In this document: positions 26,416-35,430 of the stretch, piece after piece
How the letters are laid out: each line of letters starts with the position of its first letter
Numbering within the stretch: position 1 is the stretch's first letter
From: JBPBQZ01 sp050955105
GTDB lineage: Bacteria > Pseudomonadota > Gammaproteobacteria > Burkholderiales > Burkholderiaceae
Direction: 5' to 3'
Length of the DNA: 49,848 nucleotides
Assembly: GCA_050955105.1 (NCBI GenBank)
Contig: JBPBQZ010000059.1
Coordinates: 1 to 49,848, forward strand
Translations under genes and position numbers: made by a program
Notes under the pieces: generated by a model
Told to the model about the DNA's origin: nothing
Database searches by the model: none
Seen by the model: only the letters and a program-made list of their open reading frames with translations

Positions 26416-28239
26416 TTATTCCGCCGACGCGCGGCTTGCGCGTTTGCGATCGTGCTCTTTCAAATGGCGTTTGCGAATGCGAATCGACTGCGGCGTGACT
26501 TCGACCAATTCGTCGTCGTCGATGAACTCCACCGCATATTCGAGCGACACGGCAATCTGCGGTACCAGGCGCACCGCTTCGTCAGTACCCGACGAACGCA
26601 CGTTGGTTAGCTGCTTGCCCTTGATCGGGTTCACCACCAGATCGTTGTCGCGGCTATGGATGCCGATCACCATGCCTTCGTATAATGCGTCGCCCGGCTT
26701 CACGAACATGCGGCCGCGGTCCTGCAATTTCCAGAGGGCATAGGCCACGGCAGCGCCGTCGTCTTGCGAAATCAGCACGCCGTTGCGGCGTTCGCCCACC
26801 GTACCATCGCGCATCGGTGCATAACCGTCGAAAATATGGCTGGCCAGCCCGGTGCCGCGCGTCAGCGTCAGGAATTCGCCCTGGAAGCCGATCAGTCCGC
26901 GCGCGGGAATCCGGTATTCAAGGCGCGTACGGCCGCGCGAATCGGATGCCATGTCGAGCAATTCGCCGCGACGCCGCCCCAGTTCTTCCATCACCGCGCC
27001 CTGATTCGCGTCTTCCAGATCGATCGTCAAAAGCTCGAACGGCTCTTGCTTCACGCCGTCGACTTCACGCACCACCACGCGCGGACGGGAAACCGCCAAC
27101 TCGTAGCCTTCGCGGCGCATATTTTCGATGAGGATCGTCAGATGCAGTTCGCCGCGTCCCGACACTTCGAAGGTGGTTTCGTCACCGGTGTCTTTCACGC
27201 GCAGCGCGACGTTATGGTTCAGTTCACGCGTCAGACGTTCGCGAATCTGCCGGCTCGTCACGAATTTTCCTTCGCGACCCGCCAGCGGCGACGAGTTGAC
27301 GCAGAAATTCATCGTCAGCGTCGGCTCGTCGACGGTGATCATCGGCAGCGCTTCGGGCGTGCCCGGATCGGTAATCGTGGCGCCAATGCTGACGTCTTCA
27401 ATACCGTTGATCAGTACGATGTCGCCGGCCTCGGCCGATTCCACCTGCACGCGCTCCAAGCCGCGGAACGACAGCACCTGGTTGATCTTGCGGTTCATCA
27501 CGTCGCCGTCGGGGCCGAAACGCATGGCCACCACCTGACCCGGACGCAGACGCCCGCGACGCACGCGGCCCACGCCGATACGACCCACATAGGATGAATA
27601 ATCGAGCGAGGCGATCTGCAGCTGCAAAGGACCGTCCGGATCGGCATCGCGCACCGGCACGTGTTCGAGAATCGCTTCGAACAGCGGACGCAGCGTGCCT
27701 TCGCGGGCCTCAGCGTCGAGGCTGGCGTAGCCGTTCAGCGCCGAGGCATACACCACCGGGAAGTCCAACTGGGCTTCGGTGGCACCCAGCTTGTCGAACA
27801 AGTCGAAAGTTTGATTGACGACCCAGTCGGCGCGTGCGCCCGGGCGGTCGATCTTGTTGACGACCACGATCGGCTGCAAACCGAGCGCCAGCGCCTTGCG
27901 CGTAACGAAACGGGTTTGCGGCATCGGGCCTTCGACCGCATCGACCAGCAACAGCACCGAGTCGACCATCGACAGCACGCGCTCGACTTCACCGCCGAAG
28001 TCGGCGTGTCCGGGCGTGTCGACAATATTGATGTGGGTACCTTCGTATTCGACCGCGCAGTTCTTTGCGAGGATCGTGATGCCCCGTTCTTTTTCGATGT
28101 CGTTCGAGTCCATCACCCGTTCGACCATTTGCTGGTTCTCACGGAAAGTGCCGGACTGGCGAAGCAATTGGTCGACCAGGGTAGTTTTACCGTGATCGAC
28201 GTGGGCGATGATGGCGATGTTGCGAAGCGCGCGGGTCAT
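26416..28239 (-). CDS. typA: Translational GTPase TypA/BipA
   Basis: A 607-residue translation-factor GTPase. G1 AHVDHGKTTLV, the switch region RGITI, G3 DTPGHADF and G4 NKID are all present, then EF-G-like domains and the BipA-specific C-terminal domain (through NVRSSGTDEAVRLVPQIAVSLEYAVEFIDDDELVEVTPQSIRIRKRHL). It acts on the ribosome, in 50S assembly and stress adaptation. The 332-base gap 28240-28571 to marR holds a possible minus-strand -10 (TAAAAT, 28419-28414) for typA and the marR operator region. Confidence 0.98.
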   Translation of the reverse strand: MTRALRNIAIIAHVDHGKTTLVDQLLRQSGTFRENQQMVERVMDSNDIEKERGITILAKNCAVEYEGTHINIVDTPGHADFGGEVERVLSMVDSVLLLVDAVEGPMPQTRFVTRKALALGLQPIVVVNKIDRPGARADWVVNQTFDLFDKLGATEAQLDFPVVYASALNGYASLDAEAREGTLRPLFEAILEHVPVRDADPDGPLQLQIASLDYSSYVGRIGVGRVRRGRLRPGQVVAMRFGPDGDVMNRKINQVLSFRGLERVQVESAEAGDIVLINGIEDVSIGATITDPGTPEALPMITVDEPTLTMNFCVNSSPLAGREGKFVTSRQIRERLTRELNHNVALRVKDTGDETTFEVSGRGELHLTILIENMRREGYELAVSRPRVVVREVDGVKQEPFELLTIDLEDANQGAVMEELGRRRGELLDMASDSRGRTRLEYRIPARGLIGFQGEFLTLTRGTGLASHIFDGYAPMRDGTVGERRNGVLISQDDGAAVAYALWKLQDRGRMFVKPGDALYEGMVIGIHSRDNDLVVNPIKGKQLTNVRSSGTDEAVRLVPQIAVSLEYAVEFIDDDELVEVTPQSIRIRKRHLKEHDRKRASRASAE

Positions 28240-28515
28240 GAAGCAGCTCGGGAGCGTAAGAAATGGCGGCGGAAAGGCTAGCCGGGAGGCCTCGATGGGC
28301 GGGCAGCGAATTCACGAGCGCTTAGGCCCGCCGACATCAACCGGTATCTGTCCACTTCTGGAAGCTGGAAGCCGGGGATGGCCGCTGCCAAATAATCTGG
28401 CGGAAAACCGGCGATTTTAGCACGCTTTTGTGACGCTTGCGGGGCGCCTGGCAGATCCCCTGCCATAACCATGGCTTTGGTGACGAAGCATGACACGTCA
28501 AGCATTCAGCGCTAT

Positions 28516-28533
28516 AGTTGCGCCTGCAACTAA
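28516..28533 (+). promoter_or_regulatory. Palindromic MarR-type operator upstream of the efflux operon
   Basis: TAGTTGC (28516-28522), GCCT, GCAACTA (28527-28533): a perfect 7-bp inverted repeat, 39 bases before the marR ATG. A TATAAC -10-like box follows at 28544-28549, so the palindrome overlaps the -35 region. MarR dimers bind such sites; autorepression of the operon is the likely effect, relieved by ligand. Confidence 0.7.
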
Positions 28534-28571
28534 TTTCCCCGCTATAACACGGTCCTTGTGCGCTTCGCCTC

Positions 28572-29084
28572 ATGAGTTTCCCCTACGTACCGCCAGACCC
28601 GCCCCTCTTGCTGCACGAACAGCCGCCCGAGGATAGCGTCGGCTATCTGCTGATGCGCGTACGGTCGGAAATCATCCATGCGTTGACACAATATACGTGG
28701 CCAGAGCTTCAGCTCACCGCCACGCAATCCGGCGTGCTGTTCATGATTGCCAGCGGCCGCTGCACCATTGCCGCTGACGTGGCGCGAATCCACGGCATCG
28801 ACGCCAGCGCGGTAACGCGGCTGATCGACAAGCTGGCACAGCGCGGTTTGATCACCCGCAAGCGCAGTGAGCAGGACAAACGCGTTTCGCGACTCTTGCT
28901 CACGCCGGCCGGCAAGGAACTGTCGCAGCGCTTGCCGGACATTTACGCGAAAGTGCTCGACCAGTTGTTGCAGGATTTCACCCCCGAAGAGGCCGGATTC
29001 CTGAAAAGTATGCTCAGACGGATGCTGAAAAACACCAATAACGTCCTTTCCGACGTGCCTGGAATGCAGCCGGTCGATAGCTGA
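28572..29084 (+). CDS. MarR-family repressor of the efflux operon
   Basis: A 170-residue MarR protein. A winged helix-turn-helix lies at about residues 50-115 (LTATQSGVLFMIASGRCTIAADVARIHGIDASAVTRLIDKLAQRGLITRKRSEQDKRVSRLLLTPAGKEL), flanked by dimerisation helices. It is the first gene of a MarR-NodT-EmrA-EmrB operon, an arrangement like E. coli emrRAB with an added outer-membrane channel. It probably binds the palindrome at 28516-28533. Confidence 0.93.
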   Translation: MSFPYVPPDPPLLLHEQPPEDSVGYLLMRVRSEIIHALTQYTWPELQLTATQSGVLFMIASGRCTIAADVARIHGIDASAVTRLIDKLAQRGLITRKRSEQDKRVSRLLLTPAGKELSQRLPDIYAKVLDQLLQDFTPEEAGFLKSMLRRMLKNTNNVLSDVPGMQPVDS

Positions 29085-29159
29085 CGCAGCAAGTTGTTTC
29101 GGAACATGCCCGCGCTTTTTTTCGCGCGGCTTTTCTCAAAAAAGTGGCGACGATTGCGA

Positions 29160-30779
29160 ATGTCAAATTCATTCTCCAAACTGATCGATACGATGACGGT
29201 TCTTCCTACCCCCGGCTCTCGCCTGCCCGCTACGCGCGGCGGCGCGGCAGGTGCGCTGCTACTGACGATGCTGGCGGGCTGCGCCAATTACCATGGCATT
29301 TCCAGCGACAAACACTTGGAGCCGCCAGCGCAGTTCGCCTCGGAGTTGAGCGTGCCCGCGCAAGGCGGCCGCTGGCCGTCCGTGGACTGGGCCAGCGCTT
29401 TTGGTGATCCGCAGCTCACCAGCCTGATCAATGAAGCCCTGGCCAATAGCCCGAGCATTGCCGAGGCGCAAGCGCGCGTGCAACAAGCATCGGCCTTTAC
29501 CGAAAACGCACGCTCGAATCTGTTTCCAAAGCTGAATGCCAGCTATTCAGTGAATCGCGAGTTGTATTCCGGCAATGCGCTATATCCACCGCCCTATGGC
29601 GGCTCCTGGTACACCGAAAACAATGTGCTGGCGCGCGCATCCTACGAACTCGATCTGTGGGGCAAGAACAGCAGTCAGTTGAGCCAGTCGATTTCTCAAC
29701 GCAACGCGGTGCAGGCGCAAGCGCAGGAATCCCGGCTGATGCTGGCCTCTTCGGTGGCGCACGCCTACAACGAGCTGGCACGCGAATATGCACTGCGCGA
29801 CGTGATTTCGCGTGAAATCGCGCAGCGCGAAAGCGTCGGCAGCATCACCGCCGACCGCATCTCGGCGGGCCTGGACACGCAGGTCGAAGTGCAGACCTCG
29901 AATGCCAATATCGCGACCAACCGCAGCAACATCGACATGATCGACGGTCGCATTCAGGCCACCCGCTATCAGTTGGGCGCGCTGCTGGGCCAGGGCCCCG
30001 ACCGCGGACTGAGCATCGCCGTGCCGCAACTGGCGGGCGACTACGACGTCAGCTTGCCTGACAGCCTGCCGGCCAATCTGGTGTCGCGCCGTCCCGATAT
30101 TGTCGCGGCGCGCTGGACCGTCGATGCCACGCTGGCCGGCGTCAAGGTGGCAAAGGCTGAGTTCTATCCCGATATCAATCTTTCCGCAGCCTTCGGCTTC
30201 GACGCCTTTGGCTTCGGGCGCTTCCTGCAATTCACCAGCCGTCAGGTGCAAGCAGGGCCGGCCATCAACTTGCCGATCTTCGATGCGGGTGCCCTGCGCG
30301 CGCAATTGAAGGGACGCTACGCCGAATTCGACATCGCTGTCGCGCAATACAACAACACGCTGGCCAGTGCGCTGGGCGACGTCGCCACGCAGGTCTCGGC
30401 GATCCGCTCTACCGAGCGCCAGTTGGTCAACGCCCGCGCCGCCTACGACGCCGCGCAGAAAGCCTATGAACTGGCGGTGATTCGCTACCGCGGCGGCCTG
30501 ACCACACAGCTGCAAGTGCTGTCGGCCGACCAGATCCGCCTGTCGCAAGAGCAAAGCGTCGTGCAACTGGGCATGGACCGACGCGATCAGCAAATCTCGT
30601 TGATCAAGGCGTTGGGCGGTGGTTTCGATGCGCAAGCAGTCGGCTTGACGCCTTCTGAGAAGGCCGATGCGCGGGCGTACGGCGCGGTCGGCACGCCCGC
30701 CGCCGGCCATGCCGCCGCCGCGGCCGGGCCGACCGAAGCAACAGCCGCCGCGGCCAGCCCGACACCGACCAGCAATTAA
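29160..30779 (+). CDS. NodT-family outer-membrane efflux lipoprotein
   Basis: 539 residues from the ATG at 29160; upstream in-frame starts from 29094 lack signal-peptide character. A lipoprotein signal (GALLLTMLAGC) and two TolC-type OEP domains follow (about 60-260 and 290-480; for example SLINEALANSPSIAEAQARVQQASA and VSRRPDIVAARWTVDATLAGVKVAKAEFYPDINLSA). An Ala/Pro-rich tail ends the protein. It forms the outer-membrane channel for the EmrAB pump. A small CCGCGC/GCGCGG hairpin (about 29110-29130) with T-runs sits between marR and this gene and might attenuate transcription. Confidence 0.93.
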   Translation: MSNSFSKLIDTMTVLPTPGSRLPATRGGAAGALLLTMLAGCANYHGISSDKHLEPPAQFASELSVPAQGGRWPSVDWASAFGDPQLTSLINEALANSPSIAEAQARVQQASAFTENARSNLFPKLNASYSVNRELYSGNALYPPPYGGSWYTENNVLARASYELDLWGKNSSQLSQSISQRNAVQAQAQESRLMLASSVAHAYNELAREYALRDVISREIAQRESVGSITADRISAGLDTQVEVQTSNANIATNRSNIDMIDGRIQATRYQLGALLGQGPDRGLSIAVPQLAGDYDVSLPDSLPANLVSRRPDIVAARWTVDATLAGVKVAKAEFYPDINLSAAFGFDAFGFGRFLQFTSRQVQAGPAINLPIFDAGALRAQLKGRYAEFDIAVAQYNNTLASALGDVATQVSAIRSTERQLVNARAAYDAAQKAYELAVIRYRGGLTTQLQVLSADQIRLSQEQSVVQLGMDRRDQQISLIKALGGGFDAQAVGLTPSEKADARAYGAVGTPAAGHAAAAAGPTEATAAAASPTPTSN

Positions 30780-30879
30780 GGCGCGGCAAGCCCAAGCAGG
30801 AAGAATCTCCGCAGTCGCGTCGCAAGACGCGGCGCGATGACCGAACCGATACCGAGAACACGCAGGGAGTCACTTCGAA

Positions 30880-32142
30880 ATGAGCACCCAACCCCAAGCC
30901 GCGGCAGCACAGAACCCCGCTACGCCGCGCGGTAACCCGAAACGCCGTCGGCTGATGCTGTTGATTGCGTTCGTCGTCATCATTGCCGCGATCGCCTACG
31001 GGCTGTATTACTTCCTGGTGGCACGCTTCCGCGAAAGCACCGACGACGCCTACATCAACGGCAACATCGTACAAATCACGCCGCAGGTCATGGGCACGGT
31101 GATTTCGGTGAACGCCGACGACACGCAAACCGTCAAGGCCGGCGATCCGCTGGTCGTGCTCGACCCGGCCGATGCGAAAGTGTCGCTGGAACAAAGCGAA
31201 GCTGCGCTGGCCCAGGCCGTGCGCCAGGTGCGCACGCTGTACGTCAACAACAATGCCTACCAGGCCGACATCAATCTGCGCGCCTCGGATCTGGCGCGTG
31301 CCCAGGACGACTTGAACCGTCGCCTGCTGATCGCCAAGAGCGGCGCGGTGTCCGGCGAGGAAATTTCGCACGCGCGTGACGCCGTGCGCGGCGCCCAGGC
31401 GTCGCTGACGGCCGCCAAAGAGCAGTTGGCGTCGAATCAGGCCTTGACCGACAAAACCTCGATTGCCGAGCATCCGAACGTCCAGTTGGCCGCCGCGAAA
31501 GTGCGTGACGCCTATCTGAACTACGCGCGCAACACCCTGCCCGCGCCGGTCGACGGCTATGTGGCGAAACGCTCGGTGCAAGTCGGCCAACGCGTAGCGC
31601 CAGGATCACCGCTGATGGCAATCGTGCCGCTGAACAGCGTCTGGGTCGATGCCAACTTCAAAGAAGTGCAATTGCGGCATATGCGGGTTGGCCAGCCGGT
31701 CGAATTGACGGCCGACGTCTACGGTTCCGGCGTGGTGTTCCACGGTCGCGTCGAAGGCTTCTCCGCCGGCACCGGCAGCGCCTTCTCGCTGCTGCCCGCG
31801 CAAAACGCCACGGGTAACTGGATCAAGGTGGTGCAACGCCTGCCCGTGCGCGTCGCGCTGGATGCGCAGGAACTGAGGGATCATCCGCTGCGCGTCGGGC
31901 TGTCGATGCAGGTGGACGTCGATATCCGCAACGAACAAGGCGCCGCACTCGGCACCTCGCCGACGCGCAGCTATCAGACCAACGTCTTCGCCAAGTACGG
32001 TGACGATGCCGATGCGGAAATCGCACGCATCATCGCCGCCAACGCGGGTAGCGACGGCGTTTCGCAACGCAATGCCGCGCAAGCCCAAGCAGCGGCCGTC
32101 ACCGCGCCCGGCGCCGGTGCTAGTGCCAGCAAGACGATGTAG
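30880..32142 (+). CDS. emrA: EmrA-type membrane-fusion protein (HlyD family)
   Basis: A 420-residue periplasmic adaptor. A cytoplasmic N-tail, one membrane helix (about 25-47) and the conserved STDDAYINGNIVQITPQVMGTVISV follow, then a coiled-coil hairpin (about 100-195), the lipoyl/beta-barrel region NTLPAPVDGYVAKRSVQVGQRVAPGSPLMAIVPLNSVWVDANFKE and an Ala-rich C-terminus. It bridges EmrB and the NodT channel. A GGGAG ribosome site lies upstream. Confidence 0.95.
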   Translation: MSTQPQAAAAQNPATPRGNPKRRRLMLLIAFVVIIAAIAYGLYYFLVARFRESTDDAYINGNIVQITPQVMGTVISVNADDTQTVKAGDPLVVLDPADAKVSLEQSEAALAQAVRQVRTLYVNNNAYQADINLRASDLARAQDDLNRRLLIAKSGAVSGEEISHARDAVRGAQASLTAAKEQLASNQALTDKTSIAEHPNVQLAAAKVRDAYLNYARNTLPAPVDGYVAKRSVQVGQRVAPGSPLMAIVPLNSVWVDANFKEVQLRHMRVGQPVELTADVYGSGVVFHGRVEGFSAGTGSAFSLLPAQNATGNWIKVVQRLPVRVALDAQELRDHPLRVGLSMQVDVDIRNEQGAALGTSPTRSYQTNVFAKYGDDADAEIARIIAANAGSDGVSQRNAAQAQAAAVTAPGAGASASKTM

Positions 32143-32188
32143 TCGCCCAATATCGCAGGCAACGCAGGCGACTTAGGAAAATCGATTC

Positions 32189-33754
32189 ATGGCTGACTCA
32201 GCACCGCTTCAAACGCCGCTGCCGCCGCTCTCCGGCGCGATGCTTCTCATGGGAACCATCGCGCTGTCGCTCGCGGTTTTCATGAACGTGCTCGACACCT
32301 CGATCGCGAACGTGTCGATTCCAACCATCTCGGGCGATCTCGGCGTGTCGTCGGATCAGGGCACGTGGGTGATCACCTCGTTCGCGGTGTCGAACGCCAT
32401 CTCGGTGCCCTTGACCGGCTGGCTGACGCAACGTATCGGGCAGGTGAAGTTGTTCACGATTTCGATCGTGCTGTTCGTGATTTCCTCCTGGCTGTGCGGA
32501 CTGGCGCCGACCTTGCCGTTCCTGTTGGCGGCGCGCGTGCTGCAAGGCGCCGTCGCCGGGCCGATGATTCCGCTGTCGCAAACCCTGCTGCTCAGCGCTT
32601 ATCCCAAAGCCAAGGCACCCATGGCACTGGCGCTGTGGTCGATGACCACGCTGGTGGCGCCGGTGGCGGGGCCGCTGCTGGGCGGCTATATCTCCGACAA
32701 TTACACCTGGCCGTGGATCTTCTACGTGAACATCCCTATCGGGCTGGGCGCGGCAGCGGTCACCTGGTGGATTTTCAGCAAGCGCGATACGCCGACTCGC
32801 AAGCTGCCGATCGATACGGTCGGGCTAAGCCTGTTGGTCATCTGGGTGGGTTCGCTGCAGGTGATGCTGGACAAAGGCAAGGATCTGGACTGGTTCAACT
32901 CGACGAGCATCGTGGTGCTGGCCGTCATCGCGGTCATCGGCCTGGCGGTATTCATCGTCTGGGAATTGACAGCAGAGCATCCGGTGGTCGATCTGTCGCT
33001 ATTCAAGCTGCGCAATTTCGCCGGCGGCACGGTCGCAACAGCAGTGGGCTACGGCATGTTCTTCGGCAACCTGGTGCTGATGCCCTTGTGGCTGCAAACC
33101 ACGCTAGGCTATACGGCCACGAACGCCGGCCTGATGATGGCGCCGGTCGGCGTGTTTGCCATCCTGCTATCGCCGCTGGTAGGTAAATACTTGCCGAAGA
33201 TGGACCCGCGCTGGTTGGCCACGGTGTCGTTCCTCACGTTCGCTCTGGTGTTCTGGCTACGCTCGCGCTATTCGACGAATGTCGATACTTGGATTCTGGT
33301 CGGGCCGACCCTGGTGCAGGGCATCGCCATGGCCACCTTTTTCATTCCGCTGGTGACGATCACGCTGTCCGGCTTAGGTCCGGAGCGCATTCCGGCGGCG
33401 GCCGGTCTGTCGAATTTCGTGCGCATCATGTGCGGCGGCATGGGATCTTCGATTTTTACGACGGCCTGGGAGCGGCGCTCGACCCTGCACCATGCGCAGT
33501 TGATGGAACACGCGAACGTCTTCAATCCGGCGTTCACGCAGTCGATCACGCAGTACAACGGCGTGGGCCTCACCGGCACGGGGCAGGCGTATGGCGCGAT
33601 CAACGCGGTGGTTTCGCAGCAAGCCTCCACCTTGGGCGTGACTGATATGTTCTATCTGTCCAGCGGCATCTTCATCGCGCTGATCATCTTGATCTGGATT
33701 ACCAAGCCGGCAGCGGGGCCAGGTTCCGCCGCGGCGGCGGCGGGGGCGCATTGA
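32189..33754 (+). CDS. emrB: EmrB-type multidrug MFS exporter (DHA2 family)
   Basis: A 521-residue, 14-helix drug:proton antiporter. Early motifs VLDTSIANVSIPTISGDLGVSSDQGTWVITSFAVSNAISVPLTGWL (motif D1 and helix 2) and WSMTTLVAPVAGPLLGGYISDNYTWPWIFYVNIPIG (motif C) are diagnostic of the EmrB/QacA subfamily. It pumps drugs through EmrA and the NodT channel to the outside. The Ala/Gly C-terminal tail is typical. The convergent gap to truB (33755-33864) holds a GC-rich nested inverted repeat (33764-33812) without a T-run. Confidence 0.96.
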   Translation: MADSAPLQTPLPPLSGAMLLMGTIALSLAVFMNVLDTSIANVSIPTISGDLGVSSDQGTWVITSFAVSNAISVPLTGWLTQRIGQVKLFTISIVLFVISSWLCGLAPTLPFLLAARVLQGAVAGPMIPLSQTLLLSAYPKAKAPMALALWSMTTLVAPVAGPLLGGYISDNYTWPWIFYVNIPIGLGAAAVTWWIFSKRDTPTRKLPIDTVGLSLLVIWVGSLQVMLDKGKDLDWFNSTSIVVLAVIAVIGLAVFIVWELTAEHPVVDLSLFKLRNFAGGTVATAVGYGMFFGNLVLMPLWLQTTLGYTATNAGLMMAPVGVFAILLSPLVGKYLPKMDPRWLATVSFLTFALVFWLRSRYSTNVDTWILVGPTLVQGIAMATFFIPLVTITLSGLGPERIPAAAGLSNFVRIMCGGMGSSIFTTAWERRSTLHHAQLMEHANVFNPAFTQSITQYNGVGLTGTGQAYGAINAVVSQQASTLGVTDMFYLSSGIFIALIILIWITKPAAGPGSAAAAAGAH

Positions 33755-33864
33755 GCGTGTTTTGAGCGGTTGGTGCCGCGGCGCAACGGCACATCAACCG
33801 CACCGACCGCTCGTACCAAGCCGATCGCTTCGCTCTTCCAGGTCACGCCCGGATCAGCACGGCA

Positions 33865-34953
33865 TTATGTTGACGTCGGACCAGCCAGCAGGCGGTCCGG
33901 CGACAACAGGCCATCTTCCAGCCGCGCCGTGCCGAGCAAACGCGAGTTCTCTGCCGAATAGACCTTCACACGACTTGAGGCAGGCGGCGGTATTTCGGTT
34001 GGCGTCGAAATATCCGATGCCCTCGAGCCGACGGGCGTAATTTCGCTGGCCTCTCTCGTCTCGCCCGTCTCCAGCGTCGTCTGCGCTGGTGCCAGCCGCA
34101 AGCGTTGTCCATGCATGAAGCGGCGCATCTGCTCGTCATCCAGCAATACGGCGGCCATTGTCGACAGCAAGGCGTCGACCGGCAATAGCCAGTGCGCGGC
34201 GGCGGACGCCGCCCCATCTGTTTCTACGCGCTGTTGCAAATCCGTTAAAGTCGGCGCACCGTCGAGCACAAGCATGCCGACTTGGGTACGGCGCAGTGCC
34301 GTCAGATGCGCGCCGCAGCCGAGCACTTCGCCGATGTCTTCAGCCAGCGTACGCACATAAGTGCCTTTGCTGCACGCCACTCTGAGCCGCAGTTCCGGCT
34401 GCTCCGGCAACCCATATTCCAGCAATTCCAGTGAGTGAATCGTTACGCGCCGAGCTTCGCGCTCCAGCGTGATGCCGGCCCGCGCATACTCGTACAACGG
34501 TCGCCCTTCGCGCTTCAGCGCCGAGTACATCGGCGGCACCTGCATGATCTCGCCAAGGAATTTCCCGAGCGCGGCGTTGACGGCGGCGAGGTCGACGTTC
34601 ACCGGCCGCGTCGACAGCAGCTCTCCCTCGGCGTCGCCAGTGTTGGTGGTTTGTCCCAGCCGCAGCGTCGCCTCGTAGGTCTTTGCCGCATCCAGCAGAT
34701 CTTGTGAGAACTTGGTCGCCTCGCCAAAGCACAGTGGCAACAGTCCGGAGGCGAGCGGATCCAGCGTGCCTGTATGTCCCGCCTTCGCCGCGCTCAGCAA
34801 ATGCTTGGCGCGCATCAGTGCGTCGTTGCTGGACAGGCCCACCGGCTTATCCAGCAACAGCACGCCATCGAGCGCGACGCGCGGCCGGCGTTGTGCCGGA
34901 TCGCGCGGTGCGCGCGGCGTTCGCTTACGAGGCGGCGGAAGATTGTCGGACAT
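33865..34953 (-). CDS. truB: tRNA pseudouridine(55) synthase TruB
   Basis: 362 residues from the ATG at 34953, since family proteins start shortly before DGVLLLDKPVGLSSNDAL. The catalytic aspartate is in AGHTGTLDPLASGLLPLCFG; KREGRPLYEYARAG and CSKGTYVRTLAEDIGEVLGCGAHLTALRRTQVG are conserved. A non-conserved insertion rich in Thr, Glu, Ser and Pro (about 285-325) splits the C-terminal region from its last conserved stretch VKVYSAENSRLLGTARLEDGLLSPDRLL. It makes the T-loop pseudouridine 55. It follows rbfA in the usual operon order. Confidence 0.96.
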   Translation of the reverse strand: MSDNLPPPRKRTPRAPRDPAQRRPRVALDGVLLLDKPVGLSSNDALMRAKHLLSAAKAGHTGTLDPLASGLLPLCFGEATKFSQDLLDAAKTYEATLRLGQTTNTGDAEGELLSTRPVNVDLAAVNAALGKFLGEIMQVPPMYSALKREGRPLYEYARAGITLEREARRVTIHSLELLEYGLPEQPELRLRVACSKGTYVRTLAEDIGEVLGCGAHLTALRRTQVGMLVLDGAPTLTDLQQRVETDGAASAAAHWLLPVDALLSTMAAVLLDDEQMRRFMHGQRLRLAPAQTTLETGETREASEITPVGSRASDISTPTEIPPPASSRVKVYSAENSRLLGTARLEDGLLSPDRLLAGPTST

Positions 34954-34976
34954 GGATTTCGATCGGTTAACGAGAA

Positions 34977-35031
34977 ACGTCCTGTTCAACACAGGACGTC
35001 GGAGAAACCTCCTGCTCAACACAGGACGTCA
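34977..35031. repeat. Direct repeat containing hairpins between rbfA and truB
   Basis: ACGTCCTG-ttcaaca-CAGGACGT (34977-34999) is a perfect 8-bp inverted repeat. A second copy with changes (CTGCTCAACACAGGACGTC) follows within 31 bases, ending near 35031. No U-tract; perhaps an mRNA processing or stabilising element, or a recent local duplication. Confidence 0.6.
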
Positions 35032-35058
35032 ATAGCAATACAGAGTGCGGCCGACGAA

Positions 35059-35430
35059 TCAGTCCTTCGCACGCTCGGCATTCACGCGGTCGATCAGGCG
35101 CGACATTTCGATCGCTTGCTCGATGGACTCGTCGTAATGGAAATGCAGCGTCGGGATGGTGTGGATACGCAAACGCTTGAACAGCAAACCGTGCAGAAAA
35201 CCGGCGGCGTCGTTCAACGCCGCCTGGGTCTTGTCGCGGTCACCGGTCAGCGATGTGTAAAAGACCTTCGCATGGGCGTAATCGGGGGTCACTTCCACGC
35301 GCTGCACCGTCACCAGACCGATGCGCGGGTCTTTGACCTCGCGCATGATCATGGCAGCCAGATCGCGCTGGATTTGGTCGGCGACGCGCAACGAGCGCTC
35401 GCCTCCCCCACGTTTCTTCGGCTTCGTCAC
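35059..35430 (-). CDS. rbfA: Ribosome-binding factor A
   Basis: 123 residues from the GTG at 35430, which overlaps the infB stop (GTGA), giving translational coupling. The frame is open further upstream, but that part overlaps infB and is not RbfA-like. The KH-type core RVADQIQRDLAAMIMREVKDPRIGLVTVQRVEVTPDYAHAKVFYTSL is clear. It is needed for 16S rRNA maturation in the 30S subunit, especially in the cold. Confidence 0.95.
   Translation of the reverse strand: MTKPKKRGGGERSLRVADQIQRDLAAMIMREVKDPRIGLVTVQRVEVTPDYAHAKVFYTSLTGDRDKTQAALNDAAGFLHGLLFKRLRIHTIPTLHFHYDESIEQAIEMSRLIDRVNAERAKD

Noticed and set aside
26930..26955. TGGCAT with GG-N10-GC spacing on the minus strand
   Set aside because: Lies inside typA, and the -12 element is TCGC.
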